Assembly (NCBI RefSeq): GCF_035934735.1
Contig: NZ_CP142396.1
Span: 62,001 to 126,000, forward strand
Length of the DNA: 64,000 bases
Source: Sedimentibacter sp. MB31-C6
Lineage (GTDB): Bacteria; Bacillota; Clostridia; Tissierellales; Sedimentibacteraceae
Reading direction: 5' to 3'
Both the position numbers and the translations under genes were made by a program. The notes beneath the pieces were generated by a model. It did no database searches and was not told the origin of the DNA. It saw only the letters and a program-made list of their open reading frames with translations. Below are positions 8,757-16,753 of this stretch, piece after piece (position 1 is the stretch's first letter; the number at the start of each line of letters is the position of its first letter).

Positions 8757-10026
8757 AATTGTCTCCTAGTACTTTATTTATTTTTTCTTCTAAATCTTTA
8801 TGTTTTTTTAAATTACCTGCAAAGGTAATGCTTAATTCATCTAAATTAAATAATTCATTAGCTATCTTTAACACATCATCATATTTAACATTGTTTATTT
8901 TTTCAATAATTTCATCTGGATATTGAATTTCATTGTATAACAACTCTTTTCTTCCGATTGAAGACATACGGCTAGATGTACTTTCTAAACTTAGTATATA
9001 ATTACCTTTTATTTGTTGCTTTGCTCTATTAAACTCTTTCATAGAAATATTTCCATTTTTCATACTAATCATTTCTTTTAATATAGTTCTTAAGGCATCT
9101 TCTGCCTGATTAAAAGACATCCCTGCATATATACTGAAAATCCCGCTATTAGTATAATTAGACACAAATGAATATACAGAATAAACTAAGCCTTTTTTTT
9201 CTCGCACTTCTTGAAATAATCTAGAACTCATAGTTCCGCCAAACAAATTATTTAAAATTGTAAGTGGATAATAATAAGGATCGTGTCTACCAATAGTTTT
9301 ATTACCTATACACATATGCAATTGTTCTAAATCTTTATTAATAGGAATAACTTTTCTTTCATATTTACCATGTTTATCAGTATGAATAACTTCATTGTTT
9401 TTCCAACTATCAAATTTGTTTTTTATTAAATTAATGAATTTATTTTCATCAAAATTTCCTGCAATAGCTATAACTGTATTATAGGGAGAGTAATTATCAT
9501 TCATATAATTTAATACTTTTTCTGTAGTGAATGTTTTCAGATTTCCTTCTGTACCAAGTATGTTGTAAGCCATAGGACTGTCATTAAAAACTATTTCAGT
9601 TAATTTATCATGAACATTATCTTCAGGCGAATCTTCATACATTTTTATTTCTTCTATAACAACAGAAATTTCTTTTTCTATTTCTTCTTGCTTGAATTGT
9701 GAATTGAAAAACATATCGGACAAAATATCCACTGCCTCTTCAATATTTTCATCTAATACCTTTACATAAAAACATGTATATTCTTTACTGGTAAATGCAT
9801 TTAATTGACCTCCCAAGCTATCAATTTCTTCTGCTATTTGATTAGCCTTTCTATTTTTTGTACCTTTAAATAACATATGCTCAATAAAATGCGACAAACC
9901 ATTCGTTTCTTCATTTTCGTTACTTGATCCTACTTTAACCCAAATACCAATCGAAGCAGACTTTACATAGTCTATCTTTTCCATTGTTATTCTAAGTCCA
10001 TTATCTAATGTGTGTTTCTTTATCAT
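8746..10026 (-). CDS. M16 family zinc protease (YmxG/MlpA-like)
   Basis: Insulinase/mitochondrial-processing-peptidase family metalloprotease of 426 residues. The inverted zinc motif HFIEH (His46, Glu49, His50) is intact and the downstream acidic ligand lies in the VVIEEIKMYEDSPED segment. The second half carries the M16 C-terminal domain with the R/Y substrate-binding region (EVREKKGLVYSVYS). The ATG at 10026 follows CGGAGG; an earlier in-frame GTG at 10059 overlaps the deacetylase stop and lacks a binding site. In Bacillus the homologue lies in the same pnp-ylxY-ymxG order. The physiological substrate is unknown. Confidence 0.92.
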   Translation of the reverse strand: MIKKHTLDNGLRITMEKIDYVKSASIGIWVKVGSSNENEETNGLSHFIEHMLFKGTKNRKANQIAEEIDSLGGQLNAFTSKEYTCFYVKVLDENIEEAVDILSDMFFNSQFKQEEIEKEISVVIEEIKMYEDSPEDNVHDKLTEIVFNDSPMAYNILGTEGNLKTFTTEKVLNYMNDNYSPYNTVIAIAGNFDENKFINLIKNKFDSWKNNEVIHTDKHGKYERKVIPINKDLEQLHMCIGNKTIGRHDPYYYPLTILNNLFGGTMSSRLFQEVREKKGLVYSVYSFVSNYTNSGIFSIYAGMSFNQAEDALRTILKEMISMKNGNISMKEFNRAKQQIKGNYILSLESTSSRMSSIGRKELLYNEIQYPDEIIEKINNVKYDDVLKIANELFNLDELSITFAGNLKKHKDLEEKINKVLGDNYES

Positions 10027-10055
10027 ATTTCCTCCGTTAAATTTTCTTTTGTAAT

Positions 10056-10793
10056 TCACTTCTTAAGCATTTCACTTACTGGTACTATCTTATAATTTTG
10101 TGTTAGTAACTCTTCAATAATTGTCCCTAATGAATCAACAGTTCTTTTTGTTGGATGTATTATTATGATGTCACTTGTTGTAAGCTTATTGAAAATATTC
10201 TCATTTATCATATCTGTAGTAGTTCCTTTTTTCCAATCCATAGTATCAATAGATCCAAGTATGATTCCAGGATAACCTAAGTCAATTGCAGCTTTAATTA
10301 CATCGTCATTATAAGTTCCAGAAGGTGTTGTAAATAGTTTCAAATCATAACCCGTTAATTCTCTTAAAATCTTATCTGCTTTGTCTATATCTTCATATGC
10401 ATTTTCATAGGACAATGTTTCATAGGATTTATTAAGAAATCCACTGTTTCCTATTTCATGACCGCGAGCACTTAATTTAGGTACTATCCCTGGAAATTCT
10501 GCTGCCCATCTACCTGTAGGAAAAAAAGTTATTTTAACATTATATTTATCAAACAAGTCAAGCAACGGACTTATATAATCATTGCCCCAGTCCACTTTAC
10601 AAGCAAATGAAACTACTTTACCTTCAACATTTGTTCCTTTTCTAATAACAAATTCTTCAGCTTCTTTTTCACTAAATACTCCAATTTTCTTAGTATTATA
10701 TCGTCCTAATATAAGTAAAATTATTATAACTGCTATTAAAACTATAATTATAAGTCTTCTTATAAAAATTATATTATTGCAAAAAAATTTCAT
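10056..10793 (-). CDS. YlxY-like polysaccharide deacetylase homologue, probably inactive
   Basis: Membrane-anchored protein of 245 residues: one N-terminal hydrophobic segment (about 10-30), then a carbohydrate-esterase-4 (NodB) fold. The canonical TFDDG motif is replaced by SFACKVDWG, the metal motif H-x3-H of GNHTYSH becomes GNSGFLNK with both histidines lost, and the usual RPPYG becomes TTPSG. The fold is therefore recognisable but the known zinc-binding set is gone, so hydrolase activity is unlikely. The ATG at 10793 follows AAAGGGGGA; an upstream TTG is rejected. It lies between pnp and the M16 protease, as ylxY does in Bacillus; a sporulation role is inference. Confidence 0.85.
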   Translation of the reverse strand: MKFFCNNIIFIRRLIIIVLIAVIIILLILGRYNTKKIGVFSEKEAEEFVIRKGTNVEGKVVSFACKVDWGNDYISPLLDLFDKYNVKITFFPTGRWAAEFPGIVPKLSARGHEIGNSGFLNKSYETLSYENAYEDIDKADKILRELTGYDLKLFTTPSGTYNDDVIKAAIDLGYPGIILGSIDTMDWKKGTTTDMINENIFNKLTTSDIIIIHPTKRTVDSLGTIIEELLTQNYKIVPVSEMLKK

Positions 10794-10927
10794 AAAAATC
10801 CCCCTTTTATTTAAATGTATTAACAATAGGGCTCATTTATGATTTATTAATTTGATAAACATTATGATTATTTCCCAAAAGCTCTTTATATTTATTATTT
10901 AAATGGAGAATGACATTTTTTTGCTTT

Positions 10928-10956
10928 ATTATAAGTATAATATCAAACATCTACAA
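10928..10956 (-). promoter_or_regulatory. Promoter of the ylxY-like/M16/dut/ymxH group
   Basis: TTGTAG (10951-10956), 17-base spacer, TATAAT (10928-10933). It is the only good promoter match between pnp and the deacetylase homologue. Confidence 0.5.
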
Positions 10957-10960
10957 TAAA

Positions 10961-10989
10961 TTCAATACTTATAAACAATAAGTATTGAA
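10961..10989 (-). terminator. Second hairpin downstream of pnp
   Basis: Perfect 12-bp stem, arms TTCAATACTTAT and ATAAGTATTGAA, 5-base loop; followed by TTTATTG on the minus strand. It sits immediately before the next promoter and may back up the pnp terminator. Confidence 0.45.
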
Positions 10990-11016
10990 TAATAGAAATT
11001 AATTACAAAAAATAAA

Positions 11017-11057
11017 AAATAACAAATTCAAAGTCTCTGCCATGATATTTGTTATTT
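11017..11057 (-). terminator. Terminator of pnp
   Basis: Stem AAATAACAAAT/ATTTGTTATTT with a 19-base loop, followed on the minus strand by TTTTTATTTTTTG. It begins 15 bases after the pnp stop codon. Confidence 0.65.
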
Positions 11058-11071
11058 ATTTTTAAAATTTA

Positions 11072-13165
11072 TTATTTATCTTCTGATTCTTTTATTGCTT
11101 CTTTTCTTGAAAGTTTTATTTTACCATTTTGATCAATCTCTATTACTTTAACTAATATTTCATCTCCTAATTTAAGAACATCTTCAACTTTTTTTACTCT
11201 ATTTTCTGATATTTGTGATATATGAAGCAATCCATCTTTATTATCAGTTAGCTGAACAAATGCTCCAAAAGTCGTAATATTTACAACTTTACCGAGAATC
11301 AATTCTCCTACTTCAATTTCTTTAACAATGCCTTCTATTATTTTCTTAGCCTTATAAGCATTTTCAACGATTTCTGCTGCAATTAAAACTGAACCATCCT
11401 CTTCAATATCAATTTTAACACCAGTTTCATCTATTATTTTATTAATTACTTTTCCGCCAGCACCTATAACATCTCTAATTTTATCAGGCTTAATATTCAT
11501 CTTGATAATCTTAGGAGCATATTTACTTACTTCTTCTCTTGGTGTATCAATACATGCCATCATTTTATCTAAAATAAATAACCTTCCAATTAATGCCTTT
11601 TCTAATGCGTTTGTTAATACTGTTTTATCGATACCATGTACTTTAATATCCATTTGTATAGCAGTAATACCTTCTTTTGTTCCGGCTACTTTAAAATCCA
11701 TATCTCCTAAAAAGTCTTCCATGCCTTGAATGTCAGTAAGTACAACAACGTTGTCTTTTTCTTTCATCAATCCCATGGCTACTCCAGCAACTGGCGCTTT
11801 AATTGGTACACCTGCATCCATTAGTGACAAAGTACTTCCACACACACTGGCTTGTGATGTTGATCCATTTGAACTTACTACCTCAGAAACAAGTCTAATA
11901 GTATATGGGAATTTATCTTCAGAAGGCAATACAGGTTCTAAAGCTCTCTCAGCTAATGCTCCATGACCAATTTCTCTTCTTCCTGGACCTCTGGATGGTC
12001 TTGTTTCACCAACTGAATATGATGGAAAATTGTAATGGTGCATGTATCTTTTAGATGTTTCTTCTGATATGCCATCAATTTTTTGTTCTTCACTAGTAAC
12101 TCCCAAAGTTGCTACAGTTAAAACTTGAGTTTGACCTCTTGTAAATAATGCAGAGCCATGTGTTCTAGGTAACATTCCTACTTCACAAGATATTTTTCTT
12201 ATTTCATCAATTTTTCTGTTGTCAGGTCTAATTCCTCTTTCAAGTATATTTTCCCTTACTTTTTCTTTTACTATTTTGTAAAGAGCATCATCTATATCAG
12301 CTGCATTTTCTGGATATTTTTCTAAAAATATCTCTGTTGCCTTAGCTTTAAATTCATCAATTTTTTCTTGTCTTTCTGTTTTATCTTCAACAATTATAGC
12401 TTCATTAATAATAGGCGAAGCATATTCTCTTATTTCTTGTTCAATTTCTTCATCTGCTTCAAACTTAACAAAATCAAATTTATCTTTTCCAACTTCTTTT
12501 CTTATTTCTTCTATAAAATCACATAATAATTTTATTTCATCATGAGCACGTAAAATAGCATCAAGCATTTTTGCTTCGGAAATTTCATTAGCTCCTGCTT
12601 CAACCATCATGATTGCTTCTTTAGTTCCTGAAACTGTTAAATTCAAATCTGTTGTTTCTCTTTGCTTACTATTTGGATTTATAATAAATTCATCATTAAT
12701 CAATCCTACATTTACAGCTGCTGTTGGTCCATCAAAAGGAATATCTGATATTGTCAATGCTATTGATGAGCCTATCATTCCAGCAATTTCAGGTGAACAA
12801 TTTTGGTCAACTGACAATACTGTTACTACAACTGAAACATCATTTCTAAATCCCTTTGGAAACAATGGTCTTATGGGTCTATCTATAAGACGTGATGTAA
12901 GGATTGCCTTATCACTAGGTTTACCTTCTCTTTTTAAGAATCCCCCTGGAATTTTTCCTACAGAGTATAGTTTTTCTTCAAAATCAACACTCAATGGAAA
13001 AAAGTCTATACCTTGTCTAGGTTCCTTTGATGCAGCTGTATTTGCCATTATGACTGTATCACCATATTGTACAATACAAGAACCATTTGTAAGTTCTGCT
13101 ATTTTCCCTACAGTAACTTTCAGTTCTCTTCCAGCGAGCATATATTTAAATACTTTCTCTTCCAT
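11072..13165 (-). CDS. pnp: Polyribonucleotide nucleotidyltransferase (PNPase)
   Basis: Trimeric 3'-to-5' phosphorolytic exoribonuclease of RNA decay. The 697-residue protein has two RNase PH domains separated by an alpha-helical linker, then a KH domain ([20 protein letters not shown] region) and a C-terminal S1 domain (from about 615, [17 protein letters not shown]). The second PH core keeps the active-site segment [20 protein letters not shown]-like pattern with conserved Asp residues at DFLGDMDFK. The ATG at 13165 is preceded by AAGGAGGT; the in-frame TTG at 13204 is not used. It lies downstream of rpsO, the standard order. Confidence 0.98.
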   Translation of the reverse strand: MEEKVFKYMLAGRELKVTVGKIAELTNGSCIVQYGDTVIMANTAASKEPRQGIDFFPLSVDFEEKLYSVGKIPGGFLKREGKPSDKAILTSRLIDRPIRPLFPKGFRNDVSVVVTVLSVDQNCSPEIAGMIGSSIALTISDIPFDGPTAAVNVGLINDEFIINPNSKQRETTDLNLTVSGTKEAIMMVEAGANEISEAKMLDAILRAHDEIKLLCDFIEEIRKEVGKDKFDFVKFEADEEIEQEIREYASPIINEAIIVEDKTERQEKIDEFKAKATEIFLEKYPENAADIDDALYKIVKEKVRENILERGIRPDNRKIDEIRKISCEVGMLPRTHGSALFTRGQTQVLTVATLGVTSEEQKIDGISEETSKRYMHHYNFPSYSVGETRPSRGPGRREIGHGALAERALEPVLPSEDKFPYTIRLVSEVVSSNGSTSQASVCGSTLSLMDAGVPIKAPVAGVAMGLMKEKDNVVVLTDIQGMEDFLGDMDFKVAGTKEGITAIQMDIKVHGIDKTVLTNALEKALIGRLFILDKMMACIDTPREEVSKYAPKIIKMNIKPDKIRDVIGAGGKVINKIIDETGVKIDIEEDGSVLIAAEIVENAYKAKKIIEGIVKEIEVGELILGKVVNITTFGAFVQLTDNKDGLLHISQISENRVKKVEDVLKLGDEILVKVIEIDQNGKIKLSRKEAIKESEDK

Positions 13166-13319
13166 TAGTACCTCCTTAAATTTATGTATATATTGCAGTC
13201 TCATTCACAAAACTATTTGAATAAATAAAACGGACAAATAATACTGGAATTCCTTGCGTTTAACCTACTACTACTTTTTATACTTAATAATCGTAAAATA
13301 AGGTTATAGTTATAAATAA

Positions 13320-13342
13320 TAGAGCGGGATTCCCCCGCTCTA
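13320..13342 (-). terminator. Hairpin downstream of rpsO
   Basis: GC-rich stem TAGAGCGGG/CCCGCTCTA with a 5-base loop, followed by TTATTTATAA on the minus strand. It lies 3 bases after the rpsO stop. It is probably a terminator or a partial terminator/processing site before pnp, for which I see no clear separate promoter. Confidence 0.7.
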
Positions 13343-13345
13343 ATT

Positions 13346-13615
13346 CTATCTTCTTAATCCTAATTTTGCAATAATGCTTCTATATCTTTCAATGTCATTA
13401 TTTTTTAAGTAGTTAAGAAAACCCCTTCTTTGTCCAACCATTTGTAAAAGACCTCTTCTAGAGTGATGGTCTTTTTTATTGCCTTTTAAATGTTCAGTCA
13501 AATTATTAATTCTGTAAGTTAATAAAGCAATTTGAACTTCGGGTGAACCTGTGTCATGCTCATTAATCTTATATTGCTCTATTATTTGTGTTTTTTGTTC
13601 TTTTGTCATAGTCAT
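13346..13615 (-). CDS. rpsO: 30S ribosomal protein S15
   Basis: Primary 16S rRNA-binding protein of the small-subunit platform. The 89 residues match the full family length, with the conserved [34 protein letters not shown] and [10 protein letters not shown] segments that contact the three-way junction of 16S rRNA. The first ATG at 13615 has GGAGG at nine bases; Met3 is an alternative. S15 commonly represses its own mRNA, and a structured leader lies just upstream. Confidence 0.98.
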   Translation of the reverse strand: MTMTKEQKTQIIEQYKINEHDTGSPEVQIALLTYRINNLTEHLKGNKKDHHSRRGLLQMVGQRRGFLNYLKNNDIERYRSIIAKLGLRR

Positions 13616-13651
13616 TGCTATGCACCTCCATATATTTAATTATTTCACCAT

Positions 13652-13699
13652 AATCCAAGTAATACGTTGAGGATTCGTACAACATAGACTATGGAATCC
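13652..13699 (-). promoter_or_regulatory. Structured leader of rpsO, candidate S15 autoregulatory element
   Basis: The predicted transcript starts at about 13698 and opens with GGATTC (13694-13699), which can pair with GAATCC (13671-13676) enclosing a small CATA-GTC-TATG hairpin. The same GAATCC can instead pair with a downstream GGATT (13652-13656). The two helices exclude each other, as in a translation switch. A function in S15 autoregulation is inferred from position and from known rpsO leaders in other bacteria. Confidence 0.5.
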
Positions 13700-13704
13700 T
13701 ATAA

Positions 13705-13733
13705 ATTCTAACATAAATTTTAATTTTTGTAAA
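13705..13733 (-). promoter_or_regulatory. Promoter of rpsO
   Basis: TTTACA (13728-13733), 17-base spacer, TAGAAT (13705-13710). The predicted start coincides with the first base of the structured leader. No terminator is visible between ribF and this promoter, so read-through from the nusA operon is also possible. Confidence 0.65.
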
Positions 13734-13758
13734 TATATTTAAACAATAAATTTAATTT

Positions 13759-14514
13759 TTATATAATTTTATCTAAAAATATTATATCTTTACTTGCATT
13801 AATTTCCTTATTAAAGGTAAAAACACTGCCTTCTTTATTCGTAATTATTGTTGCTATGGCTTCATCTTCACCTATTCTTACTTTATACTTTCCTTCTATT
13901 GGTACTACAATACTACTATTATTATTTACAAATCCCACTTTTTTATTATTATTTATAATAATATCTTCGCTATAAATAGTATAATCATTTATTAAGAGAG
14001 TATTACCTTCACGAATTTTTCCTTCTCTTATTAAATTACGTACCAAAGTACTACTAACTGCTATACCATTATATTTTACAGGGTATATTTCTTCAACTCT
14101 ATAGCCATATATATCCTCAAATTTTTTTAATGTCTTAATATTTCCCATAGCTTTATAACCAAATGTAAAATTATACCCTACAACTATATTTTTAGCATTA
14201 AACCTTCCAATAAGTATTTCCTTAATAAATTGTTCTGGCGAGTATTTAGAGATTACCTCATCTAGCTCTATTTCAACTACGTTTGTTACGCCATAGGATT
14301 TTAACATATCTATTTTTTTCTTTGTATTATTAATATATCTAATATTAAAGCTAGATTTTTTCAAATCTTTTTTTACATACTTAAAAGTTATTATAATGCT
14401 ATCTTGATTTGTTTCATGGCTTTTTTCTATCATTCTTTTAATTAAAATGTCATGTCCTATGTGAATACCATCGAAATTTCCAAGAGCAACACATGATGCA
14501 TTATTTTTTATCAT
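13759..14514 (-). CDS. ribF: FAD synthetase (RibF) with a degenerate riboflavin kinase domain
   Basis: FMN adenylyltransferase. The 251-residue protein is about 60 residues shorter than bifunctional RibF. The N-terminal nucleotidyltransferase domain is intact: GNFDGIHIGH near residue 14 and the SSTLVRNLI motif near 150. The C-terminal kinase domain is shrunken: the GFPTAN signature reads GFVNNN, and the downstream catalytic Glu/His region is missing. The gene therefore probably encodes only FAD synthesis from FMN. The ATG at 14514 is used with TAGGTGG upstream; a GTG three codons earlier lies in that site. Last gene of the nusA operon, 16 bases after truB. Confidence 0.85.
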   Translation of the reverse strand: MIKNNASCVALGNFDGIHIGHDILIKRMIEKSHETNQDSIIITFKYVKKDLKKSSFNIRYINNTKKKIDMLKSYGVTNVVEIELDEVISKYSPEQFIKEILIGRFNAKNIVVGYNFTFGYKAMGNIKTLKKFEDIYGYRVEEIYPVKYNGIAVSSTLVRNLIREGKIREGNTLLINDYTIYSEDIIINNNKKVGFVNNNSSIVVPIEGKYKVRIGEDEAIATIITNKEGSVFTFNKEINASKDIIFLDKII

Positions 14515-14530
14515 TTTTACCACCTATAGC

Positions 14531-15406
14531 CTACATAAGTAATTTGTCCATTTTTATCTTATTATCATCTATTTTATGACCTATTCCAATAAGAGTTTCC
14601 ATACAATATATATAAAAGTTATTATCACTGTTCAATTCTGATGTATCCGTTATAATTTCATTTCCAGACACAATTTTATCGAAATGAATACGGTCTATAT
14701 AAAGTCCTTTCATAGGAAACATTTTATCTATAGGTATCAAACATTCATCTAATCTACCACTTTCCATAAAGAATTTCAACTCATCTAAAGTAGTAGATTC
14801 ATTAATATTTAAGCCCTTAGCTGCTGTTCTAATTAAAATACCCATATGACCTAATGTTCCAAGTCTTTCTCCAATGTCATTGCACAATGTTCTCATATAT
14901 GTTCCCTTTGAGCATTTTACATTCATTAATATTTTATTTTTATTAAATTTCAAAAGGGTAAGTTCTTTTATATTAATCGGTCTTTTAGGTTTTTCAACTA
15001 CTATATTTTGTCTTGCATACTCGTATAGTTTCTTACCATTAAGTTTAACTGCAGAATATGCAGGAGGTGTTTGAAGTTGCTCTCCCTTGAATTCCTTTAG
15101 AACTTTTAATATATCTTGTTCTGTTACTCTTAAATTGTCTCCAGTTTTAACAATCCTACCGTAACTGTCTTGAGTATCAGTACTGTGTCCCAATATTAAT
15201 TCGCATACATATTCTTTATCCCCATTCATCAATATATCGCTGAATTTAGTACCTTTCCCAACACATATTACTAAAACGCCTGCTACATTAGGATCAAGCG
15301 TACCAGCATGACCAACCTTTTTAATTCCGAGGGTCTTTCTTACATAATATACAACATCATGAGATGTCATACCTGTCGGTTTCAATATGTTTAATATTCC
15401 GTTCAT
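14531..15406 (-). CDS. truB: tRNA pseudouridine-55 synthase
   Basis: Converts U55 to pseudouridine in the T-loop of tRNAs. The 291-residue protein carries the catalytic aspartate Asp38 in HAGTLDPNVAGVL and the substrate-binding KPTGMTSHDVV near the N-terminus, followed by GEQLQTPPAYSAVKLNGKKLYEYAR and GTYMRTLCNDIG. The short C-terminal part resembles a PUA-type extension. The ATG overlaps the nrnA stop by four bases (ATGA) and follows TTGGAG, so translation is coupled. Standard place between nrnA and ribF. Confidence 0.97.
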   Translation of the reverse strand: MNGILNILKPTGMTSHDVVYYVRKTLGIKKVGHAGTLDPNVAGVLVICVGKGTKFSDILMNGDKEYVCELILGHSTDTQDSYGRIVKTGDNLRVTEQDILKVLKEFKGEQLQTPPAYSAVKLNGKKLYEYARQNIVVEKPKRPINIKELTLLKFNKNKILMNVKCSKGTYMRTLCNDIGERLGTLGHMGILIRTAAKGLNINESTTLDELKFFMESGRLDECLIPIDKMFPMKGLYIDRIHFDKIVSGNEIITDTSELNSDNNFYIYCMETLIGIGHKIDDNKIKMDKLLM

Positions 15407-16386
15407 ATTTCTCCAAAATATTCTTTTAAATCATTAATAATGAGTTTTTTTACTTTATCTATATTTTCATTTATCTCAAAACCTGCTGCTTTACTATGTC
15501 CCCCTCCTCCGTAACGAAGAGAAATTTTCGACACATCAATTTCATCGCTTTTAGAACGAAGACTTATTTTCGTATTATTATCGTACTCTTTTAATACACA
15601 GGATACCTCTACTTCATTGATTTCCCTTATAAATTCAACAACTCCATCAATGTTACCCATATCAACATTATTGTCATCTAGAATTTTTTTAGTTATTGCG
15701 GTAATACCTACTTTATTATTATAATATAGTTCTATTCCTGATATACATTCAATATATGCTTTAACAATATTAGCAGGTTTTGAATTATATATTAAATTAT
15801 CGATTTTAGAAACATTTACTCCTAAATCTATTAAATCTGCTACTTTTCTATGAGTATAACTACTTGTACTTGAATAACTGAATTTTCCTGTATCTGTTAC
15901 TATAGCTATGTAGATATATTCTGCCATTTTTTTTGTTATTTCCTTGCCAGTTGCTTTAATAACATCATATAAAAGCTCTCCTGTTGAGCTTATATCTGTA
16001 TCGATAATATTAATATCAGCAAAGTTATCATTAGTTTTATGATGATCTATACAAATCGTTTTTATTGTATTATTTATAATATTTGTAAATTTACCAAGTC
16101 TTTCTGCATCACTACAATCAAGGATAAAAACAACATCAAAATTATTATCATTATATTCCTTTGCTATAATTTCTTCATTTACAAATGGTTTATAATTATA
16201 AGGAATGGAACCGTCAATACAAACTGTTAAATTTTTATTAAAGGGAATAAGGAATTCATATAGGGCCATAACAGACCCTATACAGTCTCCATCAGGATTT
16301 TTATGTCCTGCTATGCAAATATTGTTACACTTATCAACCATTTCCATTATTTTCTTTATATCATTCAGGTTTAGTTTTATCGACAT
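15403..16386 (-). CDS. nrnA: DHH/DHHA1 phosphoesterase NrnA (nanoRNase, pAp phosphatase)
   Basis: Degrades 2-5-nt RNA leftovers and, in Bacillus, 3'-phosphoadenosine 5'-phosphate. The 327-residue protein shows the DHH metal-binding motifs GHKNPDGDCIG (His28, Asp32, Asp34), DCSDAERLG, and CIDHHKTND, and the C-terminal DHHA1 substrate motif GGGGHSKAAGF. The ATG overlaps rbfA by 26 bases, with GAAGG upstream within rbfA. Position between rbfA and truB is characteristic. Cyclic-di-AMP/pGpG-type activity is possible for this family but cannot be told from the sequence. Confidence 0.95.
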   Translation of the reverse strand: MSIKLNLNDIKKIMEMVDKCNNICIAGHKNPDGDCIGSVMALYEFLIPFNKNLTVCIDGSIPYNYKPFVNEEIIAKEYNDNNFDVVFILDCSDAERLGKFTNIINNTIKTICIDHHKTNDNFADINIIDTDISSTGELLYDVIKATGKEITKKMAEYIYIAIVTDTGKFSYSSTSSYTHRKVADLIDLGVNVSKIDNLIYNSKPANIVKAYIECISGIELYYNNKVGITAITKKILDDNNVDMGNIDGVVEFIREINEVEVSCVLKEYDNNTKISLRSKSDEIDVSKISLRYGGGGHSKAAGFEINENIDKVKKLIINDLKEYFGEI

Positions 16387-16735
16387 CTTTTTTACCTTCT
16401 TCTTCTAAAACCTTATTGATTAGGTTGTTCATATATATTCCCTTTTCTATTGAATCATCCTTAACAAAAATCAATTCTGGAGTATTGCGAATTTTAATTT
16501 TCCTACCGACTTCTCTTCGAATATAACCTCTTGCACTTTTTAGAGCTTCAAGAGTCGGTTCGCTATCTCCATAAACTGAAATATATACTTTTGCAAACTT
16601 TAAATCCTCAGTAACACGAACATCAGTTACGCTCATTAGTTCTGATATTCTAGGGTCCTTAACATTATTTCTTATTACTTCTGAGATGACCCTTTTCAGT
16701 TCTGCTGGCAGTCTGCTATTTCTTTTGTTTGACAT
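16361..16735 (-). CDS. rbfA: 30S ribosome-binding factor A
   Basis: KH-type ribosome assembly factor that helps mature the 5' end of 16S rRNA and cold adaptation. The 124 residues show the family pattern: RLPAELKRVISEVIRNNVKDPRI, VTDVRVTEDLKFAKVYISVYG, and RRRVGRKIKIRNTPEL-like positively charged segment, then DDSIEKG. The ATG at 16735 has AGAAGG upstream and follows infB by 18 bases. Confidence 0.97.
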   Translation of the reverse strand: MSNKRNSRLPAELKRVISEVIRNNVKDPRISELMSVTDVRVTEDLKFAKVYISVYGDSEPTLEALKSARGYIRREVGRKIKIRNTPELIFVKDDSIEKGIYMNNLINKVLEEEGKKDVDKTKPE

Positions 16736-16753
16736 TCTATACCTTCTTTCTGA

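Noticed and set aside
12609-13220. Plus-strand open frame of about 200 codons opposite pnp
   Set aside because: It is the antisense of a well-conserved gene, has no binding site and no recognisable domain; same for long plus-strand frames opposite clpX (63352-63861) and tsf (34222-34716).
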